Assembly: GCA_937967535.1 (NCBI GenBank)
Contig: CALCMV010000065.1
Span: forward strand, 1 to 13,242
DNA from: an uncultured Saprospiraceae bacterium
GTDB taxonomy: Bacteria; Bacteroidota; Bacteroidia; Chitinophagales; Saprospiraceae
Direction of reading: 5' to 3'
Length of the DNA stretch: 13,242 nt
Shown here piece after piece: positions 1-8,215 of the stretch. Position numbers and translations under genes: made by a program. The notes under the pieces are model-generated. The model saw only the letters and a program-made list of their open reading frames with translations, had not been told where the DNA came from and searched no databases. Each line of letters starts with the position of its first letter. Position 1 is the first letter of the stretch.

Positions 1-69
1 TAAGAAATTCAGATAAACGCCTATTTCCCAGAAGAAAACCAAATTAAAAAATAGGGGTGCTATATAACA

Positions 70-268
70 GGACTTTGGACATTGGGGAATTAGGGAATTA
101 GGGAATTAGGAAATTTGGTATTAGGTAAATTGTTTTTTATCAAATAATTATAAAGTTAAATTAATTGAATATTTTTTATATTAATAAAGTTTAAATAACT
201 GATAATCAATTATTTACGATTTAACATCGAATTTCCCAGTTACCGAATTTCCAAAATGCCCAAAGTCC
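70..268. repeat. Long imperfect inverted repeat downstream of the phosphatase gene
   Basis: The outer arms are 70-83 and 255-268. The reverse complement of the right arm matches the left arm at 13 of 14 bases (GGACTTTGG[A/G]CATT). Inside the arms, G-rich 'ggaatt/ggaaatt' stretches on the left (84-118) face 'aatttcc' stretches on the right (229-252), so the palindromic character continues loosely for about 50 bases per side. The centre (about 125-225) is almost pure A/T. No ORF covers it. It could be a relic of a miniature mobile element or a large cruciform-forming spacer. Confidence 0.6.
85..108. repeat. 8-bp tandem repeat, three exact copies
   Basis: The unit GGGAATTA occurs at 85-92, 93-100 and 101-108, followed by a degenerate copy (ggaaattt). 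It lies within the left arm of the 70-268 palindrome. Such short arrays are prone to copy-number change. Confidence 0.8.
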
Positions 269-284
269 AGATATAAACTTGGAC

Positions 285-321
285 AAACAAAAAAGCGCAA
301 GACCGGAAGACCTTGCGCTTT
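285..321 (-). terminator. Rho-independent terminator of the phosphatase gene
   Basis: A perfect 10-bp stem (292-301 with 312-321, AAAGCGCAAG/CTTGCGCTTT) encloses a 10-base loop. Read on the minus strand, the stem is followed by a run of T (294-289, then TTT after one G). It lies about 70 bases past the minus-strand stop at 390-392, where the transcript of the 2134-aa gene should end. Confidence 0.9.
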
Positions 322-389
322 CAAGCAATTGGAAAAAATAAATTGACCAATTTACTATTTCCAATTGCCTGATGTCAGCGAATAAATAT

Positions 390-1113
390 TTATTGTTTCG
401 GTACGCGAGAACTGTTACCGTTATTATTCTCCCATGGAATTTTATCCGAGCCGTTTACATCGCCATCAAGGTTGACATCGGCAGGGACGTATTGGTCAAA
501 TTCACCGTTGAGGGTTTCCCAAATCGATTTATCCGTGCCATTGATGTCATAACTTTGACTATCTGCCGCTTGATCCATATCTCCTCCAAGCATGACCCAC
601 TTGCCGTTGGCGAGTTGTTTTTGCCCTACGCTTGTCGCATCGCGGAACGAATCTTGTGCAGAGAAATCGTAAGTCATTTCTCCATTGAACACCTCAAGCG
701 GTACGGGAGACATGATCCCCATGTGGTTGCGATGTTCGACGACAACGTAGAATGGTCCGGCTTGCTGTACTTCAATCGGACAATTCATTGCAGATTGTAT
801 CGTACCGTCTTTGAGCAGGAGTGCGGCGGCTTGTGCTACCTCACTTGCTTTATCCGTTTGTGTACGCAAAGAAATGAGTACCCAATCTACGACATCTGCC
901 GAATAATCTGCATCTGTAAAGGTTTCACCTTCTATACCTGCATAGTTCCACGGGGCACCAGAGTAGGGTTGTCCGGCAGGTGTGGGCAGAGCAAGCGGGC
1001 TTGAGGGAGTCTGTCCGGGTAAAAGACGACGTTCACTACCCAATAAAGTGGACATATCATCCATTGCTTCGTCGTATGGTCCTTCGAGATAGACGGTGAA
1101 ATTAAGTTTGAGG
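390..1113 (-). other. Shared C-terminal module, copy 1 (dockerin-like tail)
   Basis: This encodes residues ~1895-2134 of the phosphatase protein. Conserved blocks shared with the CotH protein include LLPGQTP, TPAGQPY, PWNYAG, VDWVL, VVEHRNH, GQKQLA and the last residues SSRVPK. The final 53 residues hold two D-x-N-G-x-D-K-x-x-W and D-x-N-x-D-G-D-x-N-G loops, like the two calcium loops of type I dockerins. I do not recognise a named family for the ~185 residues before the loops. I recall similar tails in other Saprospiraceae surface proteins, which would fit a sorting or anchoring role; this is inference. Confidence 0.75.
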
Positions 1114-4100
1114 CAAGGACAACCATCGTAAATCAATAAGCCAAAATCGTTAGGGCAGGCATCTTGTGAATCTTGTATGGAATCACCGTCTTGGTCGGGG
1201 CAGCCTACCGCAGAAGGGTGTCCTGCAATTGTACGACAAAAATCTGAACCATCTAGCACACCATCCTCGTCGCTGTCTTCATCTTGGTAGTCCGGCAAAC
1301 CTATACCATCGGTATTGACGCAGGGGATACCGCCGGGACATTCGTTGGCATCGCTGACACCGTCGTCGTCAGAATCGGTATCAAGGTAGTCCGGTCCTTG
1401 TCTGCCGTCTGTATCAATACAAGGTACACCACCGGGACATTCATCTGCGTCGCTAATCCCGTCATTGTCCGAATCAGTATCATTAAAATCAGGTATACCG
1501 TCATTGTCAAAATCTGCACATGGGCGACCGCCGGGACATTCATCGCTATCTAAGATACCATCGTTGTCGGCATCCGTCAACAGTTCATTTTTCTTCGTAA
1601 TTCTGAAGAAGTCCTGATTGCCGGTAGGTGTATTAAATTGACAGAGTAAAACGGTATCTTCTACTGTTAATCTTAATGAACCGAGCATATTGAGCGAAAC
1701 TTCCATGATGGGGTGGTCAAGCGAGCCGCCGGAAATCCTACCTGATGAGCCTGCTGTAATGTATACCGCTCCTTCTCCTTCAAATACGCCGCTTTCTTGC
1801 TTGCAGTATGTAGGTCGTCCTGCTCCTTCATCTACAACCATTGCACTAGGGTTGAAAGAAGGTGAAAAGCCGTAATGACCGTTTATGAGTTTGGAACGCT
1901 CATAGGAGTGGCTGTGACCTGACATGACCAAATCTACGCCTGCATCTTCGAGTATGGGGAGTGCGTTTTGGCGCATTTCGATAAGTGCTGTTTCAACGTC
2001 TGAATCGTGCGAACCTTTTGTATAAGGTGGGTGATGCCAGAAAGCGATTGTCCAACGTTGGGTGCTTTGTGCGAGGTCATTTTCGAGCCATGTGATCATC
2101 GCACCGTTTGAGCTTCTATTGGATCCGTATGAGTCCAATACTACGAAGTGGATGTTTCCATAATCAAATGAATAATAGGCTTCTGTACCGGATGCCAAAC
2201 CGCCTGCTTCGCCATTTGTGGGAAAAGTGAAAATGTCGTAGTAAACATCGGCAAAGAATTCGTGATTGCCACGTGTTGACCACAGTACGGAGTTTTTGAG
2301 GCGGTCTTCGTACATATTTTCAAATATAGCATTTTGATATTGTGCGTCTGTACCTGAGCTGTAGGCATTGTCACCGAGCATCAAAATACCATCCAAATGA
2401 CTAACACCTTGAATATTGTAAAAAGCATCACGGACGGCACGGGCATTATTATTTGCTGTACCACAATCTCCTAATACCCAGAAACGATAAGCACCATCTT
2501 GTCCTACAGTGGGAGAAGTTTGGAAATAGGTAGATATATCAACGTCGGTAAATGGAGTATCTTCATCTCCGAGCCTGTAGCGATATCTGGTACTAGAGGT
2601 CAGTCCTGTCACTTCTATTTCATGGTCTGTTTTAAGAACGGGGTCTGATACTACATTATCAATTGCCATTCCTGCCGCTCCATAAATTACCCCCGAACTA
2701 ATCGCTACATCTGTACGCCACTTAATTACGGCACTTGTAGGCGTTAGTTTTTGAATATAAGGACCACGAATGACTTGGGGGCAGCCGTTGTTGGCATTTG
2801 TTCCTTTTACATCAGGACAATCATCACTTGCATTTGCAATACAATCATCATCATTATCAGGGCAACCACCTGTACAAATCGGTCCTACTTCGGTAGGGCA
2901 GTTGTCATCAGAATCCTGAATGCCATCGCCGTCCACATCAGGGCAGCCATTGGTGGCTACTGTGCCTGCTTCAAGATAACATTGGTCAATACCATCTAAC
3001 ACGTTATCGCCGTCGGAGTCGGTATCGAGGAAGTTTGGTAAACCATCATTATCTGTATTGGCACATGGGAGGCTGCTACATTCTTGTGAATCCGTCAAAC
3101 TATCACCATCCGAATTGAGGTCAAGATAGTTGGGTAGTGCATCACCATCTACGTTTTCAAATCCTGCTATATTTTCATCTATGGTAGGGATACCATCATT
3201 ATCATCGTCTGTATCATAAATATCAGCGATACCATCATTATCAGAATCACGACATGGGAAACCATTTGGACATTCCGTTGAATCAAGCACACTATCGCCG
3301 TCTAAGTCGCTATTATCGCCGTAAGCTTCAGTGTCTTTTACTATTGTAAAATAATCGGGTATTCCACCTGAATTGTTGATGAATGTTACGTCCATTCTAT
3401 CACCACTTACATCAAGTACGAGTGAGCCAAGTTGGACAAAATCTGTCCTCATGATGGGGTGATTGAGGGGTGCATTACTGATTCTACCTGAAGAACCAGC
3501 TACGGCATATACGGCACCTTCTCCCGCAAATACACCGCTTATTGTTTTGGTATAGACAGAATCTACATCTTCGCGTCCCCATCCGGTATCGGGCGCGTGT
3601 TGGTCGGGGTCAAAGGTGGAAGAATTACCGTACTGCCCTTTCATCAAATATGAACGCTCATAGGAGTGGCTATGCCCGGAGAGAACGAGGTCAACGCCAT
3701 AGGCTTCGAGTATTGGCACAGCATTTTGACGCATTTCTATCATACGACCTTCTGTGTCCGAATCATGCGAACCTTTGGAATAGGGCGGGTGATGCCATAT
3801 AGCAATTATCCACTTTTGGGTGGTAGAAGCGAGGTCATTTTCGAGCCATGTGATCATCGCACCATTTGAGCTTCTATCTGAAATATAAGAATCTAATGAG
3901 ATGACATGGACATTGCCATAATCAAATGAATAGTATGCTTCTGAACCGGAAGCCATGCCTCCGGCTTCGCCATTAGTGGGAAAATCGTATATATCGTAAT
4001 ACACATCTTCGTTTCTTTCGTGATTACCTCGTGTTGACCACATGACGGTGTTTTGGAGTTTTGATTCATACATGTTTTCAAATAGGGCATATTGAAATTG

Positions 4101-6794
4101 ATTGTCTGTACCATCATTATAGGCATTATCACCCAACATCAGGATACCGTCTGTGTGTGTATTGCCTGTAAAATTATAATAAGCGTCGCGTACTGCACGT
4201 TGGTTACTATTTGCCGTACCACAGTCACCGAGTACCCAGAAGCGGTAGTCGCCTTCGTCGCCTACATTTGGTGAGGTTTTGAAGTAATGGTCTGCATCAC
4301 CACCAATTGCATATCCGCCGGGGTCACCTATTCCATAGTAATAAATGGTGTTGGGTTGTAAACCTGTAATTTCGACGGAGTGGTCGTCGGTAGTACCTGT
4401 GGCGGAGACTGCATTGTCTAGATTGCCCGGTGAGGTGCCGTAGTGTACGGTACTTTGGTTGTTGATGTCTGTTCTCCAACGAATGGTAACGCTTGTCGGT
4501 GTGAATTTTTGTAAATAAGGTCCGCGTTCTACACGCGGGCAACCATTTCCGGCAGTTGTACCGAAAACATCAGGACAATCATCGGAAGGTGAGCCGATAC
4601 AGTCACCGTCGGGGTCGGGGCAACCATCGGTACATGCTACACCCGCGTCATTTATACAGGCATCGTCAGCGTCTTGTATCCCATCACCATCGGCATCGGG
4701 GCAGCCATTCGCAGAGGATACGCCTGCAAGGTTTGGACAATCATCGTCGGCATTTTGGATGCCGTCACCGTCATTGTCAGGACAACCATTGGCAGAAATA
4801 TCACCTGCGAGATTGGGACAATCATCTTCTGTATCTATAATGCAATCATTATCAGCATCAGGACAGCCATTGGCACAGGCAGAACCTGGGTCATTTACAC
4901 ATAAATCGTCCGCATCTTGTATCCCATCACCATCGGCATCGGGGCAGCCATTCGCAGAGGCATCGCCAGCAATAGCAGGGCAGGCATCTACATCGTCTGC
5001 AATACAGTCATCATCTCCATCAGGGCAACCATCTGTACAAACCGGACCCGGTGTATTGACGCAGAGGTCAAGTGGGTCACCTACCCCATCGCCGTCGGCA
5101 TCGGGGCAGCCATTCGCAGAAGCGTTGCCCGCGAGATTCGGGCAATCATCGTCGGCATCTTGCACACCATCGCCGTCTGCGTCGGGGCAGCCATTGGCAG
5201 AGAGGACTCCTGCCTCATTGGGGCAAGCATCGTCGGCATCTACTATACAATCATTATCAGCATCAGGACAGCCATTGGCACATACACTACCGGCATCATT
5301 GGGGCAGACATCTTCTGAATCTACAACACCATCATTATCAGCATCAGGACAGCCATTGGCAAGGATACTTCCCTGTACGCCCGGACATTCGTCTGTATTA
5401 TCTTCTACACAATCACCATCCGAATCAGGGCAACCTCCTGCACAGACCGGACCGACTACATTGATACAAGCATCGTCGGCATCTTGTACACCATCAGCAT
5501 CGGCATCGGGGCAGCCATTGGCAGAGGGAACTCCTGCGAGTGCAGGGCAAGCATCGTCGGCATCTTGGATGGTATCACCATCGGCATCAGGGCAGCCATT
5601 GGCAGAGGGAGCTCCTGCGAGTGCAGGGCAAGCATCGTCGGCATCTTGGATAGTATCACCATCGGCATCAGGGCAGCCATTGGCAGAGGGAGCTCCTGGG
5701 AGTGCAGGGCAAGCATCGTCGGTGTCTGCTATACAGTCGCTATCAGCGTCGGGGCAGCCGTTTGTGCAGGCAGGTCCGGCATCATTTATACATAGGTCGT
5801 CGGCATCTTGTACACCGTCGGCATCTTCGTCAGGGCAGCCATTGGCAGAGGGAAGACCTACAATTGTAGGACAGGCGTCGTCGGCATCGGCAATACAATC
5901 TCCATCGGTATCGGGACAGCCATTTGAGCAGACAGGTCCTGCATCGAATCCGCAATCGTCGTCGGCATCTCCAATATCATCACCGTCGGAGTCTAAATCA
6001 AGGTAATTAGGAATATTATCACCATCAATATCATCATCCGGTGCAGGAAGATTTTCGTCAATTGTGGCGATACCGTCATTATCATCATCAGTGTCTTCAA
6101 AATCGGGTGTGCCATCATTGTCAGAGTCTTCACATGGAATCATGGTACATTCGATATTATCTTCTACACTGTCGCCATCTGTATCTACACCTGCTACATC
6201 TTCGAGTTGTAGATTGAAACTGATGTCAGAACTTGTTGGTCTCCTCTGATGAATTTCGACTGCAATGGTATTTGAACCATTTTGAAAATATGCTGTCGGT
6301 ATCTGAAATTGTCTACTGGCATTATTTGTAACAACACTAACAGCTTCTGTCTGATAATCAAATGAATTTGGGAGGTTGATATTTTGCACCAATAAGCCAT
6401 TGACGTATACTGCTGCTGCATCGTCGTACACCACACTAATACTCATGGCACTGTGGTCGGTGACATCTGCTATTGTGAAAGTTTTACGAAAATAGGTCGT
6501 AATATATTTGTCGTCAGGGTCATTTCCAAAGCTAACTATGGTGCTTTCGTCGCCATCGCCATACCCTAGTTCGGCATTGCCTTCAGCCCATGAGTTGTCA
6601 TTGAAATCGGGTGCCGTCCATGCTGTGCCTTGATTGGAACCATTATCAAGATATTTCCATGAGTCTCCGAATGGTATCAGGACTGCATTGCTGGTGGTGG
6701 GGGAATTGGTTGGAAGGTCGGATGTTTTGCTATTGGCAAAAACAAAAAAAGACAGGAATACAAAAACAAGTGTTAGGTAGTCTTTTGTCTGCAT
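390..6794 (-). CDS. Giant secreted protein with two purple-acid-phosphatase-like domains and TSP3 arrays
   Basis: This is a 2134-aa exported protein. Residues 1-22 form a signal peptide (hydrophobic LTLVFVFLSFFVF). Residues ~36-203 look like a jelly-roll/galactose-binding-like domain. TSP3 calcium repeats fill ~203-756, 1160-1342 and 1737-1893. Two copies of an FnIII-like purple acid phosphatase N-domain plus metallophosphoesterase begin at RGPYLQ (757) and RGPYIQ (1343). Each carries the full metal-ligand set: GDCG (856/1442), GDNAY (888/1474), GNHE (923/1509), WHHPPY (1000/1586) and GHSHSYER (1040/1626). The Tyr of GDNAY corresponds to the Fe(III)-binding Tyr of purple acid phosphatases, so both copies look catalytically competent. 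The likely reaction is phosphomonoester or phosphodiester hydrolysis outside the cell; the substrate is unknown. Residues ~1895-2134 are the module shared with the CotH protein, ending in dockerin-like loops (2082-2134). The start is the ATG directly before the signal peptide. A terminator-like hairpin sits just upstream, so its promoter is unclear. Confidence 0.93.
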   Translation of the reverse strand: MQTKDYLTLVFVFLSFFVFANSKTSDLPTNSPTTSNAVLIPFGDSWKYLDNGSNQGTAWTAPDFNDNSWAEGNAELGYGDGDESTIVSFGNDPDDKYITTYFRKTFTIADVTDHSAMSISVVYDDAAAVYVNGLLVQNINLPNSFDYQTEAVSVVTNNASRQFQIPTAYFQNGSNTIAVEIHQRRPTSSDISFNLQLEDVAGVDTDGDSVEDNIECTMIPCEDSDNDGTPDFEDTDDDNDGIATIDENLPAPDDDIDGDNIPNYLDLDSDGDDIGDADDDCGFDAGPVCSNGCPDTDGDCIADADDACPTIVGLPSANGCPDEDADGVQDADDLCINDAGPACTNGCPDADSDCIADTDDACPALPGAPSANGCPDADGDTIQDADDACPALAGAPSANGCPDADGDTIQDADDACPALAGVPSANGCPDADADGVQDADDACINVVGPVCAGGCPDSDGDCVEDNTDECPGVQGSILANGCPDADNDGVVDSEDVCPNDAGSVCANGCPDADNDCIVDADDACPNEAGVLSANGCPDADGDGVQDADDDCPNLAGNASANGCPDADGDGVGDPLDLCVNTPGPVCTDGCPDGDDDCIADDVDACPAIAGDASANGCPDADGDGIQDADDLCVNDPGSACANGCPDADNDCIIDTEDDCPNLAGDISANGCPDNDGDGIQNADDDCPNLAGVSSANGCPDADGDGIQDADDACINDAGVACTDGCPDPDGDCIGSPSDDCPDVFGTTAGNGCPRVERGPYLQKFTPTSVTIRWRTDINNQSTVHYGTSPGNLDNAVSATGTTDDHSVEITGLQPNTIYYYGIGDPGGYAIGGDADHYFKTSPNVGDEGDYRFWVLGDCGTANSNQRAVRDAYYNFTGNTHTDGILMLGDNAYNDGTDNQFQYALFENMYESKLQNTVMWSTRGNHERNEDVYYDIYDFPTNGEAGGMASGSEAYYSFDYGNVHVISLDSYISDRSSNGAMITWLENDLASTTQKWIIAIWHHPPYSKGSHDSDTEGRMIEMRQNAVPILEAYGVDLVLSGHSHSYERSYLMKGQYGNSSTFDPDQHAPDTGWGREDVDSVYTKTISGVFAGEGAVYAVAGSSGRISNAPLNHPIMRTDFVQLGSLVLDVSGDRMDVTFINNSGGIPDYFTIVKDTEAYGDNSDLDGDSVLDSTECPNGFPCRDSDNDGIADIYDTDDDNDGIPTIDENIAGFENVDGDALPNYLDLNSDGDSLTDSQECSSLPCANTDNDGLPNFLDTDSDGDNVLDGIDQCYLEAGTVATNGCPDVDGDGIQDSDDNCPTEVGPICTGGCPDNDDDCIANASDDCPDVKGTNANNGCPQVIRGPYIQKLTPTSAVIKWRTDVAISSGVIYGAAGMAIDNVVSDPVLKTDHEIEVTGLTSSTRYRYRLGDEDTPFTDVDISTYFQTSPTVGQDGAYRFWVLGDCGTANNNARAVRDAFYNIQGVSHLDGILMLGDNAYSSGTDAQYQNAIFENMYEDRLKNSVLWSTRGNHEFFADVYYDIFTFPTNGEAGGLASGTEAYYSFDYGNIHFVVLDSYGSNRSSNGAMITWLENDLAQSTQRWTIAFWHHPPYTKGSHDSDVETALIEMRQNALPILEDAGVDLVMSGHSHSYERSKLINGHYGFSPSFNPSAMVVDEGAGRPTYCKQESGVFEGEGAVYITAGSSGRISGGSLDHPIMEVSLNMLGSLRLTVEDTVLLCQFNTPTGNQDFFRITKKNELLTDADNDGILDSDECPGGRPCADFDNDGIPDFNDTDSDNDGISDADECPGGVPCIDTDGRQGPDYLDTDSDDDGVSDANECPGGIPCVNTDGIGLPDYQDEDSDEDGVLDGSDFCRTIAGHPSAVGCPDQDGDSIQDSQDACPNDFGLLIYDGCPCLKLNFTVYLEGPYDEAMDDMSTLLGSERRLLPGQTPSSPLALPTPAGQPYSGAPWNYAGIEGETFTDADYSADVVDWVLISLRTQTDKASEVAQAAALLLKDGTIQSAMNCPIEVQQAGPFYVVVEHRNHMGIMSPVPLEVFNGEMTYDFSAQDSFRDATSVGQKQLANGKWVMLGGDMDQAADSQSYDINGTDKSIWETLNGEFDQYVPADVNLDGDVNGSDKIPWENNNGNSSRVPKQ
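1116..1586 (-). repeat. TSP3 repeat array 3 (coding)
   Basis: This encodes residues ~1737-1893. Three near-identical units of the D-x-D-x-D-G-[IV]-x-D-x-x-E-C-P-G-G type are followed by two standard D-x-D-G-D-x-I-Q-D units with paired Cys. The acidic loops are typical of thrombospondin type-3 Ca2+ binding. They form a rigid spacer between phosphatase domain B and the C-terminal module. Confidence 0.85.
1590..2768 (-). repeat. Phosphatase unit B (second copy, coding)
   Basis: This encodes residues ~1343-1735: an FnIII-like domain followed by a calcineurin-like metallophosphoesterase with motifs GDCG, GDNAY, GNHE, WHHPPY and GHSHSYER. It is colinear with unit A at a constant offset of 586 residues (1758 bases). 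The DNA at 2071-2119 matches 3829-3877 at 48 of 49 bases. All metal ligands are kept, so this is not a decayed copy. Confidence 0.9.
2769..3317 (-). repeat. TSP3 repeat array 2 (coding)
   Basis: This encodes residues ~1160-1342, between the two phosphatase domains. It starts with a block (DGDSVLDSTECP, DTDDDNDGIPTIDEN, LPNYLDL) that closely matches the beginning of array 1 (DGDSVEDNIECT, DTDDDNDGIATIDEN, IPNYLDL). It ends with a DDCPDVKGT unit matching the DDCPDVFGT unit before domain A. The internal duplication therefore included TSP3 sequence as well as the enzyme domain. Confidence 0.85.
3345..4526 (-). repeat. Phosphatase unit A (first copy, coding)
   Basis: This encodes residues ~757-1150: FnIII-like purple acid phosphatase N-domain, then metallophosphoesterase with GDCG (856), GDNAY (888), GNHE (923), WHHPPY (1000) and GHSHSYER (1040). 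It differs from unit B mainly after the GHSH motif, where it has a longer loop (GREDVDSVYTK) before the SGVF.GEGAVY.xAGSSGRIS segment that both share. Confidence 0.9.
4527..6188 (-). repeat. TSP3 repeat array 1 (coding, longest)
   Basis: This encodes residues ~203-756. About 17 GCPD-containing units alternate between an SANGCPDADGDGIQDADD form and a CxNGCPDxDxDCI form, with unit lengths of roughly 20-27 residues. Acidic D-x-D-x-D-G loops and two Cys per unit fit disulfide-stapled, calcium-loaded TSP3 repeats. The array is a long rigid stalk between the N-terminal jelly-roll-like domain and the first phosphatase. Confidence 0.9.
5521..5722 (-). repeat. 81-bp near-perfect tandem duplication inside TSP3 array 1
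   Basis: Units 5521-5601 and 5602-5682 match at 79 of 81 bases (differences at 5530/5611 and 5571/5652). A third copy starts at 5683 and stays near-identical for about 40 bases. Each unit encodes 27 residues (CPALAG.PSANGC... to ...IQDADDA), so the frame is kept. Neighbouring units differ much more, so this is a recent expansion or conversion. Confidence 0.9.
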
Positions 6795-6837
6795 ATTAAA
6801 GATGTTTCACATTTTTAAGACTAAGGGCAGTTTAAAT

Positions 6838-6908
6838 AAAAAAAGCTTAGAGTATGTTTAAAAATTCATTTTTGGAACTATCCAAAAACTATTTTAAATA
6901 TGCTCTTA
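6838..6908 (-). terminator. Inverted repeat acting as probable terminator of the TPR gene
   Basis: The outer arms are 6847-6862 (TTAGAGTATGTTTAAA) and 6893-6908 (TTTAAATATGCTCTTA), imperfectly complementary. An inner perfect 8-bp stem, 6869-6876 with 6881-6888 (TTTTTGGA/TCCAAAAA), has a 4-base loop on nearly the same axis. On the minus strand the hairpin begins about 20 bases after the TPR stop and is followed by GCTTTTTTTATTT (6846-6834), a U-tail. The outer arms belong to a repeat family also present at 8162 and 12751. Confidence 0.7.
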
Positions 6909-6928
6909 AACTTGGGCTTAATCTTAAT

Positions 6929-7789
6929 TTATTCGTTATACTTTTCTAATTTAATGATTTTTAGTGCAGCTTTCCCTTGCAACTCTGCTACAGAACGTGT
7001 TCCACGAGTATGTCGGGGAAGCTGTTTTATAGATTGTAAAGTAGCCTTATAGGTTGCATAGGCTTCTTTGGGGCGATTGGCGATTTCGTAAATTTCGGCT
7101 TTTTTGAAGAGCCATTTTTCTTTTCGTTTCATTTTTTCAAGGATTTCATCTACGTTTATAATTGCTTGGTCATAGTCGCTTTGTAATATGGCTAACTCAA
7201 TCGCATGAGAGCGCAAAACGATGTTGAAGCCAATAGCTTCTTCGCCCTTATGCAGCCATTTTATAGCGTCTTCAAAATTGGTAGAATCAGCAGCCAATAC
7301 TGCTGTTGAAATATCTAAATAAAACTCCGGTACAGGTTTTTTGGCTTGTGCAATGGCTGCTTCAAAATCCAAAACCGCCAGAGAATCTTCTTTAAGTTGG
7401 GTATAAATGGCTGCCCGCGACATCAGCCCTTTTAGGTTTTTCGGTTGCTTATCGAGGTATTGATTGACATAAATTAATGCTGAATTGGCATAATTATTTT
7501 TAGCAAATAATTTAGCAAATTGCAAATCAATAATTGGCATATGAGGTGCCAACTCGCGTGCTTGGGTATAATCTGCAAAGGCTTTATCAAAATTATCATC
7601 TATTTGATAATATTGCCCTCTTTGGAGATACAAATCTGCACTATCGGGATTTGCTTTGATTTCTTCCGTTACACGTATAATATTCTCATGCACAGGACCA
7701 TGCGCGAGCATTTCCAAACTGAATATTGCACAGAAAAAAGTAAGTATTAAAAGTGTTTTTCGGTAAAATTTCATTTTTTGAATTATCAT
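6929..7789 (-). CDS. Secreted tetratricopeptide-repeat protein
   Basis: This is a 286-aa exported helical-repeat protein. From Met6 (7774) a signal peptide runs KFYRKTLLILTFFCAIF, ending near AHG. The codons before Met6 (ATAATTCAAAAA) give an A/T-rich leader typical of this phylum, so the true start may be 7774, giving 281 aa. Mature residues begin HGPVHENI. TPR-like helix pairs follow at ~51-84 (ADLYLQRGQYYQ..FDKAFADYTQA..LAP), 85-118, 119-152 and ~191-258. The tail (LPRHTRGTRSVAELQ...IIKLEK) looks conserved in a TPR family that I recall beside secreted phosphatase genes. It has no catalytic motif and probably acts as a scaffold or adaptor in the periplasm or at the surface. It lies between the CotH and phosphatase genes on the same strand, 426 bases below the former and 134 above the latter. 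Confidence 0.88.
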   Translation of the reverse strand: MIIQKMKFYRKTLLILTFFCAIFSLEMLAHGPVHENIIRVTEEIKANPDSADLYLQRGQYYQIDDNFDKAFADYTQARELAPHMPIIDLQFAKLFAKNNYANSALIYVNQYLDKQPKNLKGLMSRAAIYTQLKEDSLAVLDFEAAIAQAKKPVPEFYLDISTAVLAADSTNFEDAIKWLHKGEEAIGFNIVLRSHAIELAILQSDYDQAIINVDEILEKMKRKEKWLFKKAEIYEIANRPKEAYATYKATLQSIKQLPRHTRGTRSVAELQGKAALKIIKLEKYNE

Positions 7790-8161
7790 ATGCAGAATAC
7801 TACAAAATTTATAGTTGCTATAATTTGCTTATTTGGTAAATAGCAAATCATGCACAAGAGACATCACTTGAATGAGTAGAATGAATATAAAGGATATGAA
7901 GAGCAAGGATAAACGAACATACCTATCTACTCAAAATTTGTATAAGTAAAACTTCATAGTGGTATGTAGACTAATTTTTGGGACGATGTTTTGATGCGAA
8001 TAGGTACAAATAAAGAAAAGTTTCATTATCTATCTAACAAGTTTTGTCTTTTAGGTGACATGAGATTTTTTTTGAATCAAAAATTACACCAAAGAGTTAC
8101 TTTTTGCTTATTGGCTTATGTTGAGATTTAGGTGAAATGTGAAGTAAGCCCTAAGCCGATG
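7790..8161. other. Intergenic region upstream of the TPR gene
   Basis: This 372-base stretch has no credible ORF. The minus-strand sequence just above the TPR start is very A/T-rich (7790-7860) and presumably holds its promoter, but I find no exact TAnnTTTG box there. A weak 7-bp inverted repeat (ACATACC 7917-7923 / GGTATGT 7961-7967) is the only other structure. Confidence 0.5.
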
Positions 8162-8205
8162 TAAGAGCATGTTTAAATTTGAGTTTGAGTTTAAACTTGT
8201 TCTTA
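8162..8205. repeat. Inverted repeat just downstream of the CotH gene
   Basis: The arms are 8162-8177 (TAAGAGCATGTTTAAA) and 8190-8205 (TTTAAACTTGTTCTTA), complementary at 14 of 16 positions, with a 12-base loop made of TTTGAG twice. It starts 10 bases past the CotH stop on the minus strand, where a terminator would sit. There is no T-run after the stem on either strand. It belongs to the same repeat family as 6847-6908 and 12751-12820. Confidence 0.75.
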
Positions 8206-8215
8206 AACTTAAACT

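Noticed and set aside
372..1004. Plus-strand ORF of 210 codons overlapping the 3' end of the phosphatase gene
   Set aside because: The minus-strand frame encodes the conserved C-terminal module, also found in the CotH protein. The plus-strand product has no recognisable feature and is a shadow.
4759..6006. Long plus-strand ORF of 415 codons, rich in Ser-Ala-Ser-Gly-Gln-Pro repeats
   Set aside because: It is the antisense reading of TSP3 array 1. The regular repeat lacks stops on the opposite strand and produces a low-complexity artefact with no leader and no domain.
4527..6188. Regularly spaced repeats resembling a CRISPR array
   Set aside because: The repeats are in frame within a 2134-aa gene, encode TSP3 calcium loops, vary in sequence and have no unique spacers of constant length.
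8162..8205. Intrinsic terminator of the CotH gene
   Set aside because: The position is right but no T-run follows the stem on the minus strand, so it is listed as a repeat and not as a terminator.
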